Source: Camarhynchus parvulus (lineage: Eukaryota; Chordata; Aves; Passeriformes; Thraupidae). From it: a DNA stretch of 64,000 bases. The stretch is taken from contig NC_044578.1 of the NCBI RefSeq assembly GCF_901933205.1, positions 15,777,501 to 15,841,500 on the forward strand. The letters run 5' to 3'. Shown in pieces: positions 60,491 through 64,000 of this stretch. Each line of letters starts with the position of its first letter. The stretch's first letter is position 1. Under the pieces are notes generated by a model. The model was not told where the DNA came from. It worked only from the letters and a program-made list of their open reading frames with translations, and did no database searches. The position numbers and the translations under genes are program-made.

Positions 60491-63360
60491 TGCCTTCCCA
60501 TGTGTGCATCCTGCTCTGCAAGCATCCCTGGGAAACAGGGACTGACAAGACAAATTTCCTCCTGACAAAAGAGGGTTTTTCTCCCATTGGATTCATAGCA
60601 TTAAGCTGTTCAATGGAATTTCAGAATTAAAACCATTATTATAAGACATCAAATGCCTTTTGTATTAGTATAATAAAATAATATAATCATCTCTTGTCCA
60701 TGTGCAGGGAGGAACTGCAGTACCAGAAGAGCTGTTGAGCTTTGTGGTCCCCTCCTGCCTTTTTTCTGGAAAGGAAACCAGCTGAGACATCACAAAGGAA
60801 ATAACCTACCTCTGGAGCTGCTATTGATACTGCACTGCATCTTAAATGTTTCTCTGCCAGAAAATTCCTCTGCTTTTGCTAAGAATAGCCAGCAGAAAGC
60901 TGGCAGAGAGTATCATCATTTTTTAATGACTGTAAAATAACAGTCTGTTATAGGTATGCTTAAGCTTTGTAAACCATCAAGAAAGACTGGAATTTGACAA
61001 AACATTGGAGGTAAATGGCTACTAAGCACCTGAGTGCATTTTATTCCACAGAGAGGCTGAAAGTCAAGGAAATATACAAAGCAAAGTCTCCTTCCATAAC
61101 ACAGTTTAGGTATGGTTGCAAAGGGCACATGCATTTCAGCTCTGGTTGAGATTTGTGTTAAAATGGCCTCCCAAGGGTATTTTTCTCTTTGGTTCTACCT
61201 TCTTCCAATTTCGTAGTACAACAAATTCCTCTTCAATGAACAGAAGGAAAAAGAAGACATCAAGCTATCCTCCAGGTGAGAACACTTCATCACATTAATG
61301 ATCAGGTTAACTCAGCTGTGCTTCCCGAAGCTTCAGTTGGAGAGGGAGGTAATCTTTTTGGAGATAACATCATCTTTGACACAGCTGTGGTATTTCTGCA
61401 GTGGGTACTATTATGCACAAGACAATGCAAGTACTTTAAATACCTTTGAATTTGTAGGTATTTGTTGCTAGGGAATGTGCTCTGGGAGGCACCAGTGGGG
61501 AGAACAGCTTGCAAGCACAGCACAGCACAGGCAGCTGTGGGACTCACAGAGCTCACCAGCACTGCATCAGTCCTGCATAGCTCCAGATTTTGGCAGCTTT
61601 TTGGGGTCCAGAGTTTTAAAGCAGCAATCTTCTGTCATTTTAAAACATAAACTAGAGACTGCAGATAGCATTCAACTTCATGAATTGGATCAGCTTTAAA
61701 GAGTGGCATCATAAACCAATATAGTGCAGCCCCATGTTTATTGATTCTCAGTGGTTTACAAATAAAATCTGTTTATAAGCTTTTAAAAAACATCCTCCTG
61801 TAGCCACTGCAAATCCAGCTTAGAACCTGCAAATCAGGCTGAGCTTCAGCACACATAGTAGAAGTTAACAGCCCAGTTGTTGGCCTCCCCTCTCCCTGCA
61901 TAACATTTAAACAAGCACAAAAATACAGGAGGTATAAGCAAGGACCATCACTAGATCTGCAATTTAAACTAATTTCCTATTCATACAAACAACACTGTGA
62001 TTACCAGAATAAAACTCTGATTACTCTCTTATAATCATATTGGCTCTCTAGCAGGAATAAATAATAGTAAAACCTTAGCTGCCATTACAGTAAGCAAATA
62101 GGATTGCAATACAGGAAAGAGGTCCACAGAGTAAGTGTGTGCTGCTTTGATCTACTGCTTTCAGAAATACAACACACGTTAAATTCAACTCCTAAGTGGA
62201 AAAAGGTCAGCAAGCAGAATTTCCACAATAAAAGCTCTGTGGTTGCAGGTGTTCAGTTACATACATCATCTCCTCCCCTGAAGATGAATACCAGGATTTG
62301 TGATCAACTTGACACAAAGGATTGTACTGCTCACAGCAGGATTTATTTACATTTACTCTGAGAAGGACGCTCTCTCCCTCCCTCTCTCCCTCTCTAAAAT
62401 ATGGCCAGCAATATAGTAGTACCTGCACACTCTTGCCATTTGATCACATTTTCAATAGCACATTTTAATTCCAGAATAGACTAGGACATTCTCCCACTTC
62501 TATTTCTTCTTAAAATATTCACCACCCTGCCTTTCTCTTGATACACTAATACTCAAGTTCAAGTTCCTGCACTCTAAGTCTTGGGATCTAAACATCCTTG
62601 TGAACCATCTGCTGAGTTCAGGGATCTATTTAGATTTTCTGTCTGAAAGTCCACCCTGGATCTGAAAAGGCATTTGCAAAAAAAGTCTGGTTCATGCATT
62701 TCCTCAACAAAAATTATACTAAAAAAATTAAATTGAATTTACTGTTTATGCTATCTTTAACAGCGCAAACAGAGGCTAAGATCTTACCTCCAGATACACT
62801 GTATTTTACTATCCCTTTTCTCCTTCTTAGTTACTTCCAATTCAATATAAACTTAGTATCCAAGGCAACTCCCCAGCTATAAAGCATGCAAGCAAGGCTC
62901 AGAAGGTGTTTTCTTCCAAGTGACTGCTGAGCCCACTGGAGCAGTTGGTGGCCTGTCTCACATCCTGGCATGTTCTTACAGCCTGCAAATGTGAGGATCC
63001 AGCCCCCTCTCACCCTGTGTCTCTCCACAGGGCCTCTCCTCCACACAAGGTTTTGCTCCAAGATTTCGGGAGGGAACTAGAGGCTTCTTTTAAATATCCC
63101 TGGCCTTACTGCGTCCTGACTGCTGCATCACCCGAAAACAAACCCTGTGCCCAAGGAAGCTCCAGCTGGTTTACAGCCCAGCAATCTTCCATGACATTAC
63201 TGGAGGAAGAAACAGTTGCTATCAAGGCCAATAAAAGAGGGTCTCCCATCTTCTCGCCAGCCCTGAGCAGCCGAGCTCTCTGCTGGGCTGGATGACTGCC
63301 GGGCCCTGGCAAGGCTGCAGGGCAGGCTAAGGCACAGACAGCTGACAGGCCACTTCTTTC
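60491..63360. other. Non-coding sequence, no gene seen
   Basis: Unique sequence with short overlapping frames, none recognised. A pyrimidine tract (CTCTCTCCCTCCCTCTCTCC) occupies about 62370-62395. Confidence 0.6.
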
Positions 63361-63460
63361 CTTCGCGGATTTTGGCAATTTCCTCACAGCTGTCTTATGC
63401 CGCCGACATTACTTGTCAATGAATTTATGAGCTCAAAATAAAATGAGCGCTTTTGAAACC
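63361..63460. other. Candidate conserved non-coding element
   Basis: Five CpGs (TTCGCGG, TGCCGCCGAC, GAGCGC) are kept inside AT-rich sequence with TTTTGGCAATT, TTGTCAATGAATTT and CAGCTG words. The mix of retained CpGs and homeodomain or NFI-like half-sites suggests a regulatory element. Conservation cannot be judged here. Confidence 0.3.
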
Positions 63461-64000
63461 TCTCCTTCTCTTCTGCCACCTTGTTAACCCCCTCCCAGAG
63501 CTGCCATGCAGTTACATCAGAGACACCTCCTTGTGCCCAGCCACTGCACAAGAAAAGCGGCCAAACACGAGTGCCCTTCAGACAGCCTGCAACAACCCTC
63601 CCCAATTACTCCATCAAAAATTGCCTGTCTTGCAGGGAAAGGAGCTGAATAAAATCTCCTACCCAATCCCAGTAGGATGACCCTGTTTCCCAACATGTTG
63701 TCAATGCACGAACAGGGAGTGCCAGCAAGCAATCAGGAAGGTGTAAGAGGGGGAAGGGAGCGCAAGATTTGTGTCTCAAGTCCCATATTCACCAAGAATT
63801 ATATTTACCTCCATTTTTAAAATTAAGTGCTTTCTTTTTCACAACTCACCTGAAATCAGATAGATTAACTGCTGCTCTGAAAACAAACTGTAAACAAGGA
63901 ATGTGAAGCAAATCAACCCAAGCCAACCCAAACAAAGCACAGCCCAACTTTCATAATTATTAGAACCATTCACTTTCATTAACAAGGGGGTAATTGTTTC
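63461..64000. other. Non-coding sequence to window end
   Basis: No recognisable gene. Short frames on both strands overlap one another. A purine-rich stretch at 63745-63765 and AT-rich sequence with TAAT motifs reach the end. Confidence 0.55.

Noticed and set aside
1..64000. Bacterial operons, CRISPR arrays, phage or plasmid modules
   Set aside because: No long adjacent open frames, no ribosome-binding patterns, no spaced identical repeats with unique spacers; CR1 and SINE copies show vertebrate DNA.
1..64000. Endogenous retrovirus or LTR
   Set aside because: I saw no gag/pol-like translation, primer-binding site or paired long repeats.

Overview
This window looks like nuclear DNA from a bird, most likely a passerine (songbird group). 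Three things point that way. The 3' ends of two CR1-type LINEs, the dominant avian retrotransposon, lie at about 26386-26575 and 50921-51148. A short element at 10051-10188 joins a tRNA-Ile-like head to a CR1-like tail, the architecture of TguSINE1, a family known from passerines. The background is AT-rich and CpG-poor, with old decayed repeats, as in a vertebrate gene desert or a very large intron. I see no bacterial-style gene organisation, no CRISPR array and no rRNA or intact tRNA gene.

No protein-coding gene could be identified. Every open frame is short; the longest is 201 codons, at 5352-5957. None gives a protein I recognise, and many lie in tandem repeats or GC-rich patches where stop codons are rare by composition. 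The window is therefore best annotated as non-coding, with one orphan CpG island, scattered repeats and possible regulatory elements.

Layout. 1-3540: unique AT-rich DNA with a TA/TG-rich tract. 3541-3853: an eight-copy 40-bp minisatellite carrying a regularly spaced array of E-boxes. 3854-10050: unique DNA with a decayed 30-bp triplicate and an ancient-repeat fragment. 10051-10188: the SINE. 10801-11280: a strong CpG island with GC boxes, a G-quadruplex-forming run and splice-donor-like sites facing both ways. 11718-11780: a 21-bp triplicate. 12615-12688: an (ATT)n microsatellite. 12689-43890: long non-coding DNA with a GC-rich block near 18.9-19.4 kb, a CR1 end, an RFX X-box at 37.5 kb and several ancient palindromic repeat relics. 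43895-44038: a weak candidate exon. 47-51 kb: CTCF-like sites, a GC-rich block with a 38-bp duplication, and a second CR1 end. 51.1-64 kb: unique AT-rich DNA, with a CpG-dense 100-bp patch near 60.4 kb and another at 63.36 kb.

How it may work together: if anything here is transcribed, the CpG island is the best candidate start site, for a non-coding RNA or for the first exon of a gene lying outside the window. The X-box, CTCF-like sites and CpG-retaining patches could be distal regulatory or architectural elements. These are inferences from motifs; no conservation or expression data were available.
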